Below are positions 1 through 8,742 of a stretch of DNA of 64,000 nt, piece after piece (within the stretch, counting starts at the first letter, position 1; each line of letters begins with the position of its first letter). The position numbers were made by a program, and so were the translations under genes. Location of the stretch: assembly GCF_900114625.1 (NCBI RefSeq), contig NZ_FOZL01000002.1, forward strand, positions 248,001 through 312,000, given 5' to 3'. The notes beneath the pieces are model-generated. The model was not told where the DNA came from. It saw only the letters and a program-made list of their open reading frames with translations, and did not search any database. This stretch comes from Granulicella pectinivorans (GTDB lineage: Bacteria; Acidobacteriota; Terriglobia; Terriglobales; Acidobacteriaceae).

Positions 1-384
1 GAAGTGGCCGCTCTCAAGAACCTCACCCCCGCCCAGACCCTCATCGCCCTTCACCTCATGGACGCAACTTCACCCGAAACCCGCGCCAATCTCGCTCGCG
101 CCCGCGCCCACCACACCGCCGAGATGGAAGGCCTCTCCCCCGGCCCGCGCCTCCGCACCCTCACCACCCCCGTCTACCTCCTCCACGGAGCCGCCGACAA
201 CATCATCCCCTCGGCCGAAACCCTGTGGATGGCCTCCGAGCTCGAACACCAGCACCTGCAAGCCGCGCTCGTCAGCCCAGTCCTCTCCCACCTCGACTTC
301 GGCGAAACAAAGCCCAGCGCCATGGACACCTGGCGCCTCATCCACTTCTTCGCCCTCGTCATGCACGCCGCCGAACAAAAATAG
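1..384 (+). CDS. alpha/beta hydrolase, C-terminal part (5' end outside window)
   Basis: The reading frame is open from the first base, so the start lies upstream of the window. About 127 C-terminal residues remain. They show the end of an alpha/beta-hydrolase fold: a hydrophobic strand followed by HGAADNIIP, where the Asp would be the catalytic acid, and later LSHLDFG, where the His would be the catalytic base. The nucleophile elbow (GxSxG) would be upstream and cannot be seen, so substrate and exact family are unknown. The C-terminal half is rich in aliphatic helices. It converges with the NIF3-like gene, leaving 7 bp between the stop codons. Confidence 0.7.
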   Translation, partial: EVAALKNLTPAQTLIALHLMDATSPETRANLARARAHHTAEMEGLSPGPRLRTLTTPVYLLHGAADNIIPSAETLWMASELEHQHLQAALVSPVLSHLDFGETKPSAMDTWRLIHFFALVMHAAEQK

Positions 385-391
385 TTACAAA

Positions 392-1267
392 TTACTTCTT
401 CACCGCCACAGGTTTATCCGGCGTCCACATCGCATTGCCCGCCACAAGATGTTCCACCTTCAGCCCCGGAAACACGCCCCGCAGATCCTTCGCGCACTGC
501 TCCATCCCATCCTCTTCCGAAGGCTCATGCCCCAGCAGAATCAGCGCCTTCTTCCGTCCTTCGGAGCTCGCATCCCGCACATACTCCACCGTCTCCCACT
601 CCGAAGCCTCCCCGGCGATCAGCACCTCGACATCATCCCGCTCCAGCGCCATCACCTGCCGAGGCATCCCCGCGGAGCCCGGTGCAATGCCGATCTTCGT
701 GACCCGCAACGAAGGTTCGCCCACCACCCGCATCGTTTCCGCCCCAAGCTTCTTCTGTAACTCCTTCGCCAGATCAACCAGCGAGATCGGAGGAATCGTC
801 ACGAAGTAAGGCTCATCCGGCTTGCGCAGGTAAGCCTTCCACCCAAGCCGCTCCACAAGCCCCATCGCAATCGCATCCGGAGGCACCCGATGGATCGCAT
901 CGTGCAGCCGGAAAACCACCATATGGTGCTCCTCGATAAACGCCAGCTTCTCCTTGTAAACCGGGTCATTCGTCAACAGCGTCGTCTGGTCCAGGTGGTT
1001 GTAGAACGTAGGCTCATGCGTAATCACCAGATTCAACCCACGCCTGTTGGCCTCACGCAGCACATCGAGAGTATCCAGAAACGTCGTCGCCACGCCCGTC
1101 ACCTTCGTGGACGGATCCCCCGCCTTCACCGTATCCACCGTACCCGCGCCCACATCGGCCGGATACCGCGCCCGCACCTTCACCAGCGCATCCGCCGCCG
1201 TCATCTCCTGCGCCGCCACACTCCCCGCACTCACCAGCAAAACCGCAACCAGCCACAGACCACGCAT
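392..1267 (-). CDS. Exported NIF3-like dinuclear metal-centre protein
   Basis: About 291 residues. The body has NIF3/DUF34 features: an ITHEPTFYNH segment matching the family HHP-type metal-binding region, RLHDAIH with a candidate ligand Asp, and near the C-terminus LGHEPSEEDGM, which fits the family's late His/Glu ligands. The family forms toroidal hexamers with two metals per subunit; its biochemical role is poorly defined. The N-terminus (MRGLWLVAVLLVSAGSVAAQ) is a clear signal peptide with a probable cut after Ala-Gln, which is odd because typical NIF3 proteins are cytosolic. I chose the ATG at 1267 because AAAGGGA lies 6 nt upstream; another ATG two codons earlier (1273) abuts that site. 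It probably follows the GH92 gene in one transcript (15 bp gap). Confidence 0.8.
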   Translation of the reverse strand: MRGLWLVAVLLVSAGSVAAQEMTAADALVKVRARYPADVGAGTVDTVKAGDPSTKVTGVATTFLDTLDVLREANRRGLNLVITHEPTFYNHLDQTTLLTNDPVYKEKLAFIEEHHMVVFRLHDAIHRVPPDAIAMGLVERLGWKAYLRKPDEPYFVTIPPISLVDLAKELQKKLGAETMRVVGEPSLRVTKIGIAPGSAGMPRQVMALERDDVEVLIAGEASEWETVEYVRDASSEGRKKALILLGHEPSEEDGMEQCAKDLRGVFPGLKVEHLVAGNAMWTPDKPVAVKK

Positions 1268-1282
1268 CGTCATTCCCTTTCT

Positions 1283-3508
1283 CTACCCACGCATCGAAAA
1301 CTCAACCTTCGCCCCGTCAGTCAGCGCCGCGTGCGAGATCATCCCGCCACCATGCGCCGCCCCATTCACCCGAACACCCGAGACAAATACCCCACGGCCT
1401 CGAGCTGAGATCACCGTCTCCTTCTTCCCCGGCACCCTCAACACCACTCGCTCCCAAAGCGGACTCCCCAACGTGTACTCCGCCTTCCCCGCGCACACCG
1501 GATACACGCCCATCGAGCTCAGCACATACCAGGCCGCCATCGACCCCGTGTCTTCATCCCCCGCAAATCCATCCTCCGTGTAAAGCTCCTCCATCACCTT
1601 CCGCACCCAGAACTGCGTCCTGTCCGGCCTGCCCGCCGCAGTGAACAGATACAGAATGTGGTGTACCGGCTGGTTCGAGTGAGCATACTGTCCGAACCGT
1701 ACCGCTGCCATCTCCGACATCTCATGAATCTCCCGCCCGTATGCGCCCACGCGAAAGTCCGGAGCCATGGTCAGCATCGTCTCCAGCGCATCCGCCATCT
1801 TCGCCGGACCGCCATACGCTGCCATCATCCCCTCAACATCGTGCGGCACATCGAAACGGTGCTGCCACGCCGCGCCCTCCACATACGGGTCGCCCCAACG
1901 AATCGGATCGAACGGCTCCGCCCAGCTCCCATCCGGATGCTTTGCGCGAAAGAACCCAACACCCTCATCGAACAGCTTCCGCCAGTTCCCCGACCGCTTC
2001 TCAAAATACACCGCATCGTCCGTCTTCCCCAGCGCCCGCGCGACTTGCCCAATGCAGAAGTCTCCATACGCCGCGTCCGTCGTCTCAGCCGCCGACTGCT
2101 CCACCTTCGTCGAGCAGTACCCCTGTTGGAGATACTCCTCAATCCCACGCCGCCCATACCCCCTATCCGGATCCCCCGGCCCCATTGCATGCTTCTTCAG
2201 CCCGGCATACGCAGCCTCCATGTCGAAGCCCTTGATCCCCTTCGCCGCCGCATCGCCAAACACCGCGTCGATCAGGCTCCCCGTCATGCACGCCCTGTAC
2301 CCAGGACAAGGAAACTGCGGCAGCCATCCGCCTTCCTGGTAAGCATTCACCCACGCCTGCAAAATCTCGCCCAGACGCTCCGGATACGCCAGCGACATCA
2401 GCGGATACCACGCCCGATACACATCCCAGTACCCATGGTCCGCATACATCACGCCATCCGTCACCCGCCCCGTATACGGGCTCCAATGAACCGTCTTCCC
2501 GGCCCCATCCACCTCATGCCACACCCGCGGAAACAGCAGCGCCCGATACAAACACGAGTCGAAGATCCTACCCTGCGAAGCAGTCCCACCCTCCGTAGCA
2601 ATCCTCCCCAAATGCTCATTCCAAACCTTCGCTGCCGCCGACCGTACCTCGTCGATTCCCCGCGCCCCAATCTCGCGCTCAAGATTCCGCTCTGCCTGCT
2701 CATACGAGAGAAACGAAGTTCCAATCCCCACCCGCAGCGACATCACCGCATCGTCAAAGGTGAACGTGGCCACCGTGGTTCCCTTGCTGTTGACCTTCGT
2801 CTCCACCGCCCAGGCCCTGTCGAACCGCACCACGTAGTACGTCGCAAACCCCTGCGGCACCCCACCCCGATTCGCCGTCGATGCGAACCGCACCGTCTTG
2901 CGTGCGCGATCTCCCACCATCTCCGTGGCCTCACCCGGCACATCGATCAGCAGCCCTCGCGTCTTCCCTTCAGAGAACGTCACCTCCATCGCCGCACACC
3001 GTTCCGTCGGAACCAGCTCCACATCGGCGAAGTACCGCATCAACCGCATCTTCATCGTGTGCGGCTTCAGCGTCGACTCCGAAGGCCGGTACGAAGCCGC
3101 CCGCGCATCCGCATCCGCCTGGACCTCACCCGAGAATGGCAGAAACACCGCCTGCCCATAATCGCCCAGCCAAGGACTCAACTGATGCGTCGACCGAAAT
3201 CCCTGCAGCCGGTTATCCCGCGGCTGAAAGAACCACGGCCCATGCCCGCTCGACTGCAGCGTCCAGTGCGCCATCCCAAACGGCACCGCCGCGATCGGCA
3301 GCGTATTCCCCCGCGAAAACAACGAAGTAGAATCCGTCCCCTGCAGAATGTTCACGCGCTCCACGCGGCCACCTGGACTCACCGCAGAAGTGGCCACCGC
3401 CACATCCTCTGCTCGCCCCGCGCCCGTTCCCAACCCCGCAAGGACAGCCAACCCGGAGCCCTTGAGAAATTCCCGTCTGTCATGTGCCATAGCCGACATT
3501 CTCGTCAT
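1283..3508 (-). CDS. GH92 family alpha-mannosidase, Tat-exported
   Basis: About 741 residues, normal for GH92, a calcium-dependent family of exo-acting alpha-mannosidases that trim mannans and N-glycans. Recognisable parts are the early NTLPIAAVPFGMAHW segment, the central GGWLPQFPCPGYRACMTGS, and the late GDEDTGSMAAWYVLSSMGVYP, the counterpart of the usual GNDDCGQMSAWYV block. The N-terminus carries a twin-arginine signal (DRREFLKGSGLAVLAGLG), so it is probably folded before export to the periplasm. The start at 3508 has AAGGG 8 nt upstream; in-frame ATGs at 3499 and 3490 are alternatives. Frame extension to 3586 would run into the YjbR-like gene and is unlikely. The linkage to mannose (alpha-1,2 or other) cannot be read from sequence. 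Confidence 0.9.
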   Translation of the reverse strand: MTRMSAMAHDRREFLKGSGLAVLAGLGTGAGRAEDVAVATSAVSPGGRVERVNILQGTDSTSLFSRGNTLPIAAVPFGMAHWTLQSSGHGPWFFQPRDNRLQGFRSTHQLSPWLGDYGQAVFLPFSGEVQADADARAASYRPSESTLKPHTMKMRLMRYFADVELVPTERCAAMEVTFSEGKTRGLLIDVPGEATEMVGDRARKTVRFASTANRGGVPQGFATYYVVRFDRAWAVETKVNSKGTTVATFTFDDAVMSLRVGIGTSFLSYEQAERNLEREIGARGIDEVRSAAAKVWNEHLGRIATEGGTASQGRIFDSCLYRALLFPRVWHEVDGAGKTVHWSPYTGRVTDGVMYADHGYWDVYRAWYPLMSLAYPERLGEILQAWVNAYQEGGWLPQFPCPGYRACMTGSLIDAVFGDAAAKGIKGFDMEAAYAGLKKHAMGPGDPDRGYGRRGIEEYLQQGYCSTKVEQSAAETTDAAYGDFCIGQVARALGKTDDAVYFEKRSGNWRKLFDEGVGFFRAKHPDGSWAEPFDPIRWGDPYVEGAAWQHRFDVPHDVEGMMAAYGGPAKMADALETMLTMAPDFRVGAYGREIHEMSEMAAVRFGQYAHSNQPVHHILYLFTAAGRPDRTQFWVRKVMEELYTEDGFAGDEDTGSMAAWYVLSSMGVYPVCAGKAEYTLGSPLWERVVLRVPGKKETVISARGRGVFVSGVRVNGAAHGGGMISHAALTDGAKVEFSMRG

Positions 3509-3537
3509 CGTCCGCACCCTTGGCAAGCCGGCGTCCC

Positions 3538-3876
3538 TTACCGCTTCTTCCTGCCCTTCGCATTCTTCTCCACACGCAGCTTCCACGCAGCGCGCAGAGC
3601 GCCTTCCAGCAACATCGCATCGGCCTCGGCAAGCCGCAAATGCGTCATCCCCATGCGTCCCCAGCCGCCCTTGATCGGTAAAAACACGTCCGGTCGCTCC
3701 TCCACAAAAGCAGCTTGCTGCTCCGTTGTCAGCATCAGGTTCCCGTACCCCTCGGCCACAGAGGCCAACGTCGCGAAGATCCTTCCGCCCACACGAAAGT
3801 CCATCGCACCCATGTGCGAGCCCTCCTCCGAGCCCTCCAGACTCAAAGCCACACGCCGAAAGTCCTCAGCATTCAT
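3538..3876 (-). CDS. MmcQ/YjbR family protein
   Basis: About 112 residues with the family pattern: MNAEDFRRVALSLEGSEEGSHMG at the start, a central FRVGGRIFATL strand pair, then LTTEQQAAFVEERPDVF and a Lys/Arg-rich end. MmcQ/YjbR proteins are small CyaY-like folds often labelled DNA-binding; their cellular job is not settled. The ATG at 3876 has AGGA 8 nt upstream; in-frame starts at 3885 and 3903 are possible. It is 29 bp upstream of the GH92 start on the same strand and may share its promoter. The + strand glycosidase starts 51 bp away in the opposite direction. Confidence 0.8.
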   Translation of the reverse strand: MNAEDFRRVALSLEGSEEGSHMGAMDFRVGGRIFATLASVAEGYGNLMLTTEQQAAFVEERPDVFLPIKGGWGRMGMTHLRLAEADAMLLEGALRAAWKLRVEKNAKGRKKR

Positions 3877-3927
3877 GGCATGCATCCTAGTCCACGGAAT
3901 CAATCACAGCCAAGCTACACTCTCCTC

Positions 3928-5460
3928 ATGCCGCCGATCACACGCCGCGAAGCCCTCAAGCTTGCCTCCGCTGCCTCTCTCACGTCGCTTGCTCCCATCG
4001 CGAAGAACGTCCGCTCGACCCCACGCTGGGAGATATTCGAAACCACCTTCGAAGGTCCATCCACCGGCAATCCCTTCGCCGAAGTCACCCTCACCGCGAC
4101 CTTCACCCTCGGCCATCGCGCCGTGTCCCTCGAAGGCTTCTACGACGGTGCCGGCCAATACAGGATCCGCTTCATGCCCGACGCCGAAGGCTCCTGGTAC
4201 TTCACCACCCAAAGCAACATCCCCACGCTCAACGGACACACCGGAGCCTTTCTCTGCACACCGCCCACCAGCCACGGCCCCGTAGGCGTAGCCGATACCT
4301 ACCACTTCGCTCACGCCGACGGTACTCCGTTCTTCCCCTTCGGCACCACCTGCTACGCCTGGGTCCATCAGCCGGAAAAGCTCCAGGCCGAAACACTCGC
4401 GACCCTCAAAAAATCTCCCTTCAACAAGCTCCGCATGTGTGTCTTCCCCAAGCACTACGAGTACAACCACAACGAGCCCACGCTCTTCCCCTTCGCCGGA
4501 ACACCCGGCCACTTCGACCTCACCCGTCCCAACCCAGCCTTCTACGCGCACCTCGAGCAGCGCCTCGCCGGCCTCCGCGCCCTCCACATCGAAGCCGACC
4601 TCATCCTCTTCCATCCCTACGACGATCCTGCTCGCTGGGGCTTCGCCTCCATGCCGCCCGCAGCCGACGACGCCTACCTCCGCTACCTCCTCGCCCGCCT
4701 CTCCTGCTATCGCAATCTCTGGTGGTCCGTCGCCAACGAGTGGGATCTCATGCACTCCAAGAAGCTCGCCGACTTCGACCGCTTCTTCCACCTCATCGAA
4801 CAGCACGACCCCCACGCACATCTCCGCTCTATCCATCACTCCGGCCCCATCTACGACAACAGCCACCCGTGGGTCACGCACGCCAGCCTTCAGGTCATCA
4901 CCTTCGAAAAGGCGCTCGAGTACCGCAACGCATGGCACAAGCCCGTCTGCTTCGACGAGATCCAGTACGAGGGCAACCTCAACAAGCGCTGGGGTAACGT
5001 CTCCGGCGACGAACTCACCCGACGCTTCTGGCTCTGTCTCATCCAGGGCTGCTACGCCACCCACGGCGAGACCTTCCTCCCCGAAGACGCCACACTCGAC
5101 GAGGCCACCACACCCACCATCTGGTGGTCTCACGGAGGCGACCTCCACGGCACCAGCCCCGCCCACATCGCCTTCCTCCAATCCCTCATCCAATCCCCGC
5201 TCACCCCCTCGCCGGATCCCTACTACCTCAACGCCACCGCCTTCGATACCACCGGCAAGCCCCCCCGGCAGATCCTCTACTTCATGGACTTCCACCAGCC
5301 CCTCTGGTACGAGTTCCCGCTGCCCGAAGGGACCTACAAGGCCGAGGCCCTCGATATCTTCGCTCACACCATCACCCCCATCCCCGGCACGCACTCCGGC
5401 AAGTCCCGCATCCGCATGCCGGTCAAGCCATACGCCGCCCTGCGCTTCACCCGCCTCTAA
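3928..5460 (+). CDS. DUF5060/DUF4038 glycoside hydrolase (apiosidase-like fold)
   Basis: About 510 residues. An N-terminal Tat-like signal (TRREALKLASAASLTSLAP) is followed by a beta-rich DUF5060 domain (about residues 30-110), a TIM-barrel of the DUF4038/GH140-like group, and a C-terminal beta domain of the DUF5605 kind. WWSVANEWDLM supplies a probable acid/base Glu and VCFDEIQYEG a probable nucleophile Glu. Relatives act on plant or microbial polysaccharide side chains; the substrate is not deducible here. The ATG has no Shine-Dalgarno, but TACACT ends 6 nt before it, which suggests leaderless transcription. With GH92 next door it forms a small polysaccharide-degrading neighbourhood. Confidence 0.8.
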   Translation: MPPITRREALKLASAASLTSLAPIAKNVRSTPRWEIFETTFEGPSTGNPFAEVTLTATFTLGHRAVSLEGFYDGAGQYRIRFMPDAEGSWYFTTQSNIPTLNGHTGAFLCTPPTSHGPVGVADTYHFAHADGTPFFPFGTTCYAWVHQPEKLQAETLATLKKSPFNKLRMCVFPKHYEYNHNEPTLFPFAGTPGHFDLTRPNPAFYAHLEQRLAGLRALHIEADLILFHPYDDPARWGFASMPPAADDAYLRYLLARLSCYRNLWWSVANEWDLMHSKKLADFDRFFHLIEQHDPHAHLRSIHHSGPIYDNSHPWVTHASLQVITFEKALEYRNAWHKPVCFDEIQYEGNLNKRWGNVSGDELTRRFWLCLIQGCYATHGETFLPEDATLDEATTPTIWWSHGGDLHGTSPAHIAFLQSLIQSPLTPSPDPYYLNATAFDTTGKPPRQILYFMDFHQPLWYEFPLPEGTYKAEALDIFAHTITPIPGTHSGKSRIRMPVKPYAALRFTRL

Positions 5461-5491
5461 GCGTCCCTCCTATGGCCAACCCATAGAATCT

Positions 5492-5545
5492 CCTATTGCA
5501 ATACCATAGGTCTCTGTGCCATCCTTCCTATGGCATTGCAATAGG
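5492..5545. promoter_or_regulatory. Large inverted repeat, likely PadR operator
   Basis: Two 19-nt arms, CCTATTGCAATACCATAGG (5492-5510) and CCTATGGCATTGCAATAGG (5527-5545), are inverted copies with a single mismatch and a 16-nt spacer. A shorter CTATGG/CCATAG pair lies just upstream (about 5470-5486). The second arm runs into the AGGAG ribosome-binding site (5543-5547) of padR, so a bound regulator or an RNA hairpin would block expression. PadR repressors commonly autoregulate from operators in front of their own gene; that this is the site is my inference. Confidence 0.65.
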
Positions 5546-5556
5546 AGAAAACGCGC

Positions 5557-5895
5557 ATGGGCAACCGCACCGACATCTGGCAGGGCACCCTCGCCCTCAT
5601 GGTCCTCAAAACCCTCGCCACCATGGGTCCGCAGCATGGATACGGCATCGCCCGCCGCATCGAACAGACCAGCGGTGACGCACTCGCGCTCAACTACGGC
5701 ACCCTCTATCCCGCCCTCCTCAAGCTCGAGCAGGAAGGGGCCATCGCCAGCGAGTGGGGTCTCTCCGAAAACAATCGCAAGGCCAAGTTCTACAAGCTCA
5801 CCCGCACCGGCCACGCCCAGCTCAAGCGCGAAGCCAAAGAGTGGAACCAGACCACCGCCATCCTCGCCCGCTTCCTCGAGGGAGAGTCCGCATGA
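5557..5895 (+). CDS. PadR family transcriptional regulator
   Basis: 112 residues, the usual size of a short PadR protein. It has the winged-helix core: LALMVLKTLATMGPQHGYGIARRIEQ, then the recognition region NYGTLYPALLKLEQEGAI and the wing KAKFYKLTRTGHAQL. A C-terminal helix serves dimerisation. AGGAG sits 9 nt before the ATG. The stop overlaps the start of the following permease by 4 nt (ATGA), so the two are translationally coupled. In Acidobacteriota such PadR/ADOP pairs are common, and the regulator is expected to control the permease. The inverted repeat just upstream is the probable target. Confidence 0.93.
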   Translation: MGNRTDIWQGTLALMVLKTLATMGPQHGYGIARRIEQTSGDALALNYGTLYPALLKLEQEGAIASEWGLSENNRKAKFYKLTRTGHAQLKREAKEWNQTTAILARFLEGESA

Positions 5896-8537
5896 AAGCC
5901 CTGCGACGTCTCATCGCACGCCTCACCGGCATCCTCCCCGACAAGCACCGCGAAGCCGAACTCTCCGCCGAGCTCGAAGCCCACATCTCCCTCGCCACCG
6001 ACGCCAACCTCCGCGCCGGCATGAGCCCCAACGAAGCCCATCGACAGGCCGTCCTCTCCCTCGGCGGCGTCGAGCGAACCCGCCAGGCCTACCGCGAAGG
6101 CTCCACCCTGCCTCTGCTCGACGATCTCCTCCACGACCTCACCTTCGCCATCCGCCAGCTCCGCAAGAACCTCGGCTTCACCCTCACCGCCATCCTCATG
6201 CTCGCCCTGGGCACCTGTGCCGCCGTCTCCATCTTCGCCTTCGTCGACGCCGCACTCGTCAAGCCCCTGCCCTACAAGGATCCTTCGCACCTCGTAGGCG
6301 TCTTCGAGCGCGTCCCCCTCTACGTACATTCCAACCTCTCCTACCCCGACTACCTCGACTGGAAGGCCCGCAACACCGTCTTCTCCTCGCTCGACGTCTA
6401 CGGCCGCATGGGCGGCCTCATGACCACACCCAGCGGCAAGGTCCTCGTCTCCGCCGCCCGCGTCTCCGACGGCTTCTTCTCCACACTCGGCATCGCGCCC
6501 GTCCTCGGCCGCGACTTCCGTCCCGGCGAAGACCTGCCCTCGGCTCCACGCACCGCCCTCCTCAGCTACGCCACCTGGCAAAAGACCTTCAACCAAAGCC
6601 CCAGCGTCATCGGCCAGTCCGTCACCATCAACGACGAGCCCGTCACCGTCATCGGCGTTCTACCGCCCGAGTTCCACTTCGCCCCCATCGGCACCCCCGA
6701 CTTCATCCTCTCCCTCAATCCAAGCGGATCCTGCGATAAGCGCCGTAGCTGCCACTCCCTCTTCGGCCTCGCGCGCCTCAAGCCCGAAGCCACCGTGGCA
6801 ACCGCACTCGCCAACACCCTCGCCATCGCCGCACAGCTTGAGAACGAACACCCCACCGACAACCGCGGACAGGGAGCCAACGTTATCCCGCTCACCGACT
6901 ACATCGTCGGCGACATCCGACCCATCCTTCTCCTCCTCCTCGGCGGCGCTGCCCTGCTTCTCTTCATCGCCTGCGTCAACGTCGCCAGCCTCCTGCTCGT
7001 ACGCTCCGAAAGCCGCCGCCGCGAGATTGCTATCCGCGGAGCGCTCGGAGCCTCACCCGCCCGCATCACACGCCAGTTCGTCACCGAGGCCGCCCTCCTC
7101 GTCGGCACGGGCACCGCCATCGGCCTCACCCTGGCCGCCATCGCCATGAAGCTTCTCCTCGCCCTCATCCCCACCGGCATGCTCAACCAGATGCCGTTCT
7201 TCCAGGGCATCGGCCTCAACCCGCGCATCCTCGGCTTCACCGCCGTCATCGCCCTCGGCGCTCTCCTCGTCTTCGCCCTCACCCCGCGCCTGCGCCTCTC
7301 CCTCCATCACGTCCAGCAAGGCCTCGCAGACGGATCCCGCGGCGTCTCCGGCATGGCATGGCGACGCTTCGGAGCCAACCTCGTCATCATCGAGCTCGCC
7401 ACCGCCATGGTCCTCCTCGTTGGAGCCGGCCTCCTCGGCAAAAGCCTCTACCGCCTCCTGCACGTCGACCTCGGCTTCCGCCCCAACCACATCGCAACCC
7501 TCGGCATCGCTGCGCCAGACGCCCAGTACTCCAAAGAAGAACAACTCACTGCCCTCGAAAAGCGCCTCCACGACCGCGTCTCCCAGCTCCCCGGCGTCGT
7601 CTCCGTCGCCTCCTCCACCTCCACGCCCCTGCGCGGAAGCGGCACCGAGTGGGTCCGCGTCCTCGGCCGTCCCTGGCACGGCGAACACCTCGAGATGCCG
7701 TACCTCTGCGTCACACCCTCCTACCTCAAGACCCTCGGCGCAACCCTCGCCCAGGGCCGTTTCTTCACCGAGCAGGACACCAAGGACACAACGCGCGTAG
7801 CCGTCATCAACCGCGCCTTCGCCCGTGCCTACTTCCCCAACGAAGACCCCGTCGGCCACCAGCTCCAGCACACCTCCATCGCCACGGAATCCCCCATGCT
7901 GATCGTCGGCATCATCGACGACATCCGCGAAGGCGCCCTCGACAAGCCCATCACGCCCGTCCTCTACTTACCCTTCGCCCAAGGCAACGACACCTACTTC
8001 CAACTCATCGTGCGCACCACGACATCCGAAGGAGCCATGCTCCCCACCATCATCGAGGCGGTCCACAAGGAAGCTCCCGACGTCTTCGCCGACTCGCCCG
8101 ACACCATGGCCCTCATCCTCGCCAACTCCTCCACCGCGTACATCCATCGCTCCACCGCATGGCTGGCCGGAGCCTTCGCCGTCACCGCCCTGCTTCTCGG
8201 CATCGTCGGCCTCTATGGCGTCGTCGCCTACTCCGTCTCGCAGCGCACCCGCGAGATCGGTGTCCGCATGGCCCTCGGAGCCCAGCGCACAACCGTCTAC
8301 AAGCTCATCCTCCGCGAGGCCGGATCCCTCGCCATCATCGGCATCGCCATCGGCCTCATCGCCTCCATCGCCGCAGCCACCACCATGAAGACGCTCCTCT
8401 TCGGCACGCAGGCCTGGGACATCACAACCCTCGCCGCAGTCGCCACCCTGCTCGGCCTCTCCGCCCTCGCCGCCAGCTTCCTCCCTGCCCATCGAGCAGC
8501 CAGCATCAACCCGGTAGACGCCCTCAGAGCCGAATAA
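5892..8537 (+). CDS. ABC transporter permease, acidobacterial duplicated (ADOP) type
   Basis: About 881 residues. It begins with a soluble prefix domain (ELSAELEAHISLATDANLRAG, then MSPNEAHRQAVLSLGG), followed by a first membrane segment near 100, a large periplasmic MacB-like domain, three membrane helices (about 345-480), a second periplasmic domain, and three more C-terminal helices carrying REIGVRMALGAQ, the FtsX/MacB signature. The same signature appears in the first half as REIAIRGALGAS, so the protein is an internal duplication. There is no ATPase gene beside it; it would work with a MacB-type ATPase encoded elsewhere, in export or envelope stress. The start codon overlaps the padR stop. 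Confidence 0.92.
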   Translation: MKALRRLIARLTGILPDKHREAELSAELEAHISLATDANLRAGMSPNEAHRQAVLSLGGVERTRQAYREGSTLPLLDDLLHDLTFAIRQLRKNLGFTLTAILMLALGTCAAVSIFAFVDAALVKPLPYKDPSHLVGVFERVPLYVHSNLSYPDYLDWKARNTVFSSLDVYGRMGGLMTTPSGKVLVSAARVSDGFFSTLGIAPVLGRDFRPGEDLPSAPRTALLSYATWQKTFNQSPSVIGQSVTINDEPVTVIGVLPPEFHFAPIGTPDFILSLNPSGSCDKRRSCHSLFGLARLKPEATVATALANTLAIAAQLENEHPTDNRGQGANVIPLTDYIVGDIRPILLLLLGGAALLLFIACVNVASLLLVRSESRRREIAIRGALGASPARITRQFVTEAALLVGTGTAIGLTLAAIAMKLLLALIPTGMLNQMPFFQGIGLNPRILGFTAVIALGALLVFALTPRLRLSLHHVQQGLADGSRGVSGMAWRRFGANLVIIELATAMVLLVGAGLLGKSLYRLLHVDLGFRPNHIATLGIAAPDAQYSKEEQLTALEKRLHDRVSQLPGVVSVASSTSTPLRGSGTEWVRVLGRPWHGEHLEMPYLCVTPSYLKTLGATLAQGRFFTEQDTKDTTRVAVINRAFARAYFPNEDPVGHQLQHTSIATESPMLIVGIIDDIREGALDKPITPVLYLPFAQGNDTYFQLIVRTTTSEGAMLPTIIEAVHKEAPDVFADSPDTMALILANSSTAYIHRSTAWLAGAFAVTALLLGIVGLYGVVAYSVSQRTREIGVRMALGAQRTTVYKLILREAGSLAIIGIAIGLIASIAAATTMKTLLFGTQAWDITTLAAVATLLGLSALAASFLPAHRAASINPVDALRAE

Positions 8538-8544
8538 AAAACGA

Positions 8545-8590
8545 CAAAACGTGCGCCATGCTGAGCAGCAGAAGGACAGCGCACGTTTTG
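8545..8590. terminator. Hairpin terminator after the ADOP permease
   Basis: Perfect 12-bp arms CAAAACGTGCGC and GCGCACGTTTTG with a 22-nt loop, starting 7 nt after the permease stop codon. The 3' arm ends in TTTTG, but no longer T-run follows, so termination strength is uncertain. Confidence 0.6.
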
Positions 8591-8611
8591 CCGTGACCTT
8601 CCATCCTCCTT

Positions 8612-8659
8612 GCCGCTGCTTTTGCCTCTTTTTCCCGCCTTTCCCACCTTTTCCCCACA
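8612..8659. repeat. Pyrimidine-tract repeat, copy A
   Basis: A C/T-only tract built around CTCTTTTTCCCGC and ending CCCCACA. A closely similar tract of about the same length lies at 23162-23210. Both stand in the upstream region of a + strand gene. Confidence 0.5.
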
Positions 8660-8664
8660 ATCGT

Positions 8665-8692
8665 TTGCATGTTCCTCCAGCCCCCCTATAAT
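8665..8692 (+). promoter_or_regulatory. Sigma-70-type promoter of the zinc dehydrogenase gene
   Basis: TTGCAT (8665-8670), a 16-nt spacer and a perfect TATAAT (8687-8692). The predicted start site near 8699 gives a leader of about 44 nt with AAAGGA ahead of the GTG start at 8743. Confidence 0.65.
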
Positions 8693-8742
8693 TCCGGAAG
8701 GCCGCATACTCCAGAAAGTTATCGTGAACTAAAGGAACCCCC

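Noticed and set aside
1658..4285. 875-codon + frame opposite GH92 and across the YjbR-like gene
   Set aside because: Arg/Pro/His-rich, no domain, and antisense to GH92 with intact family motifs.
3904..5394. 496-codon minus-strand frame opposite the DUF5060 glycosidase
   Set aside because: Gly/Val/Glu-rich translation without any motif, fully antisense to a convincing enzyme gene. Strong C-ending codon use on the + strand removes stops from the opposite frame.
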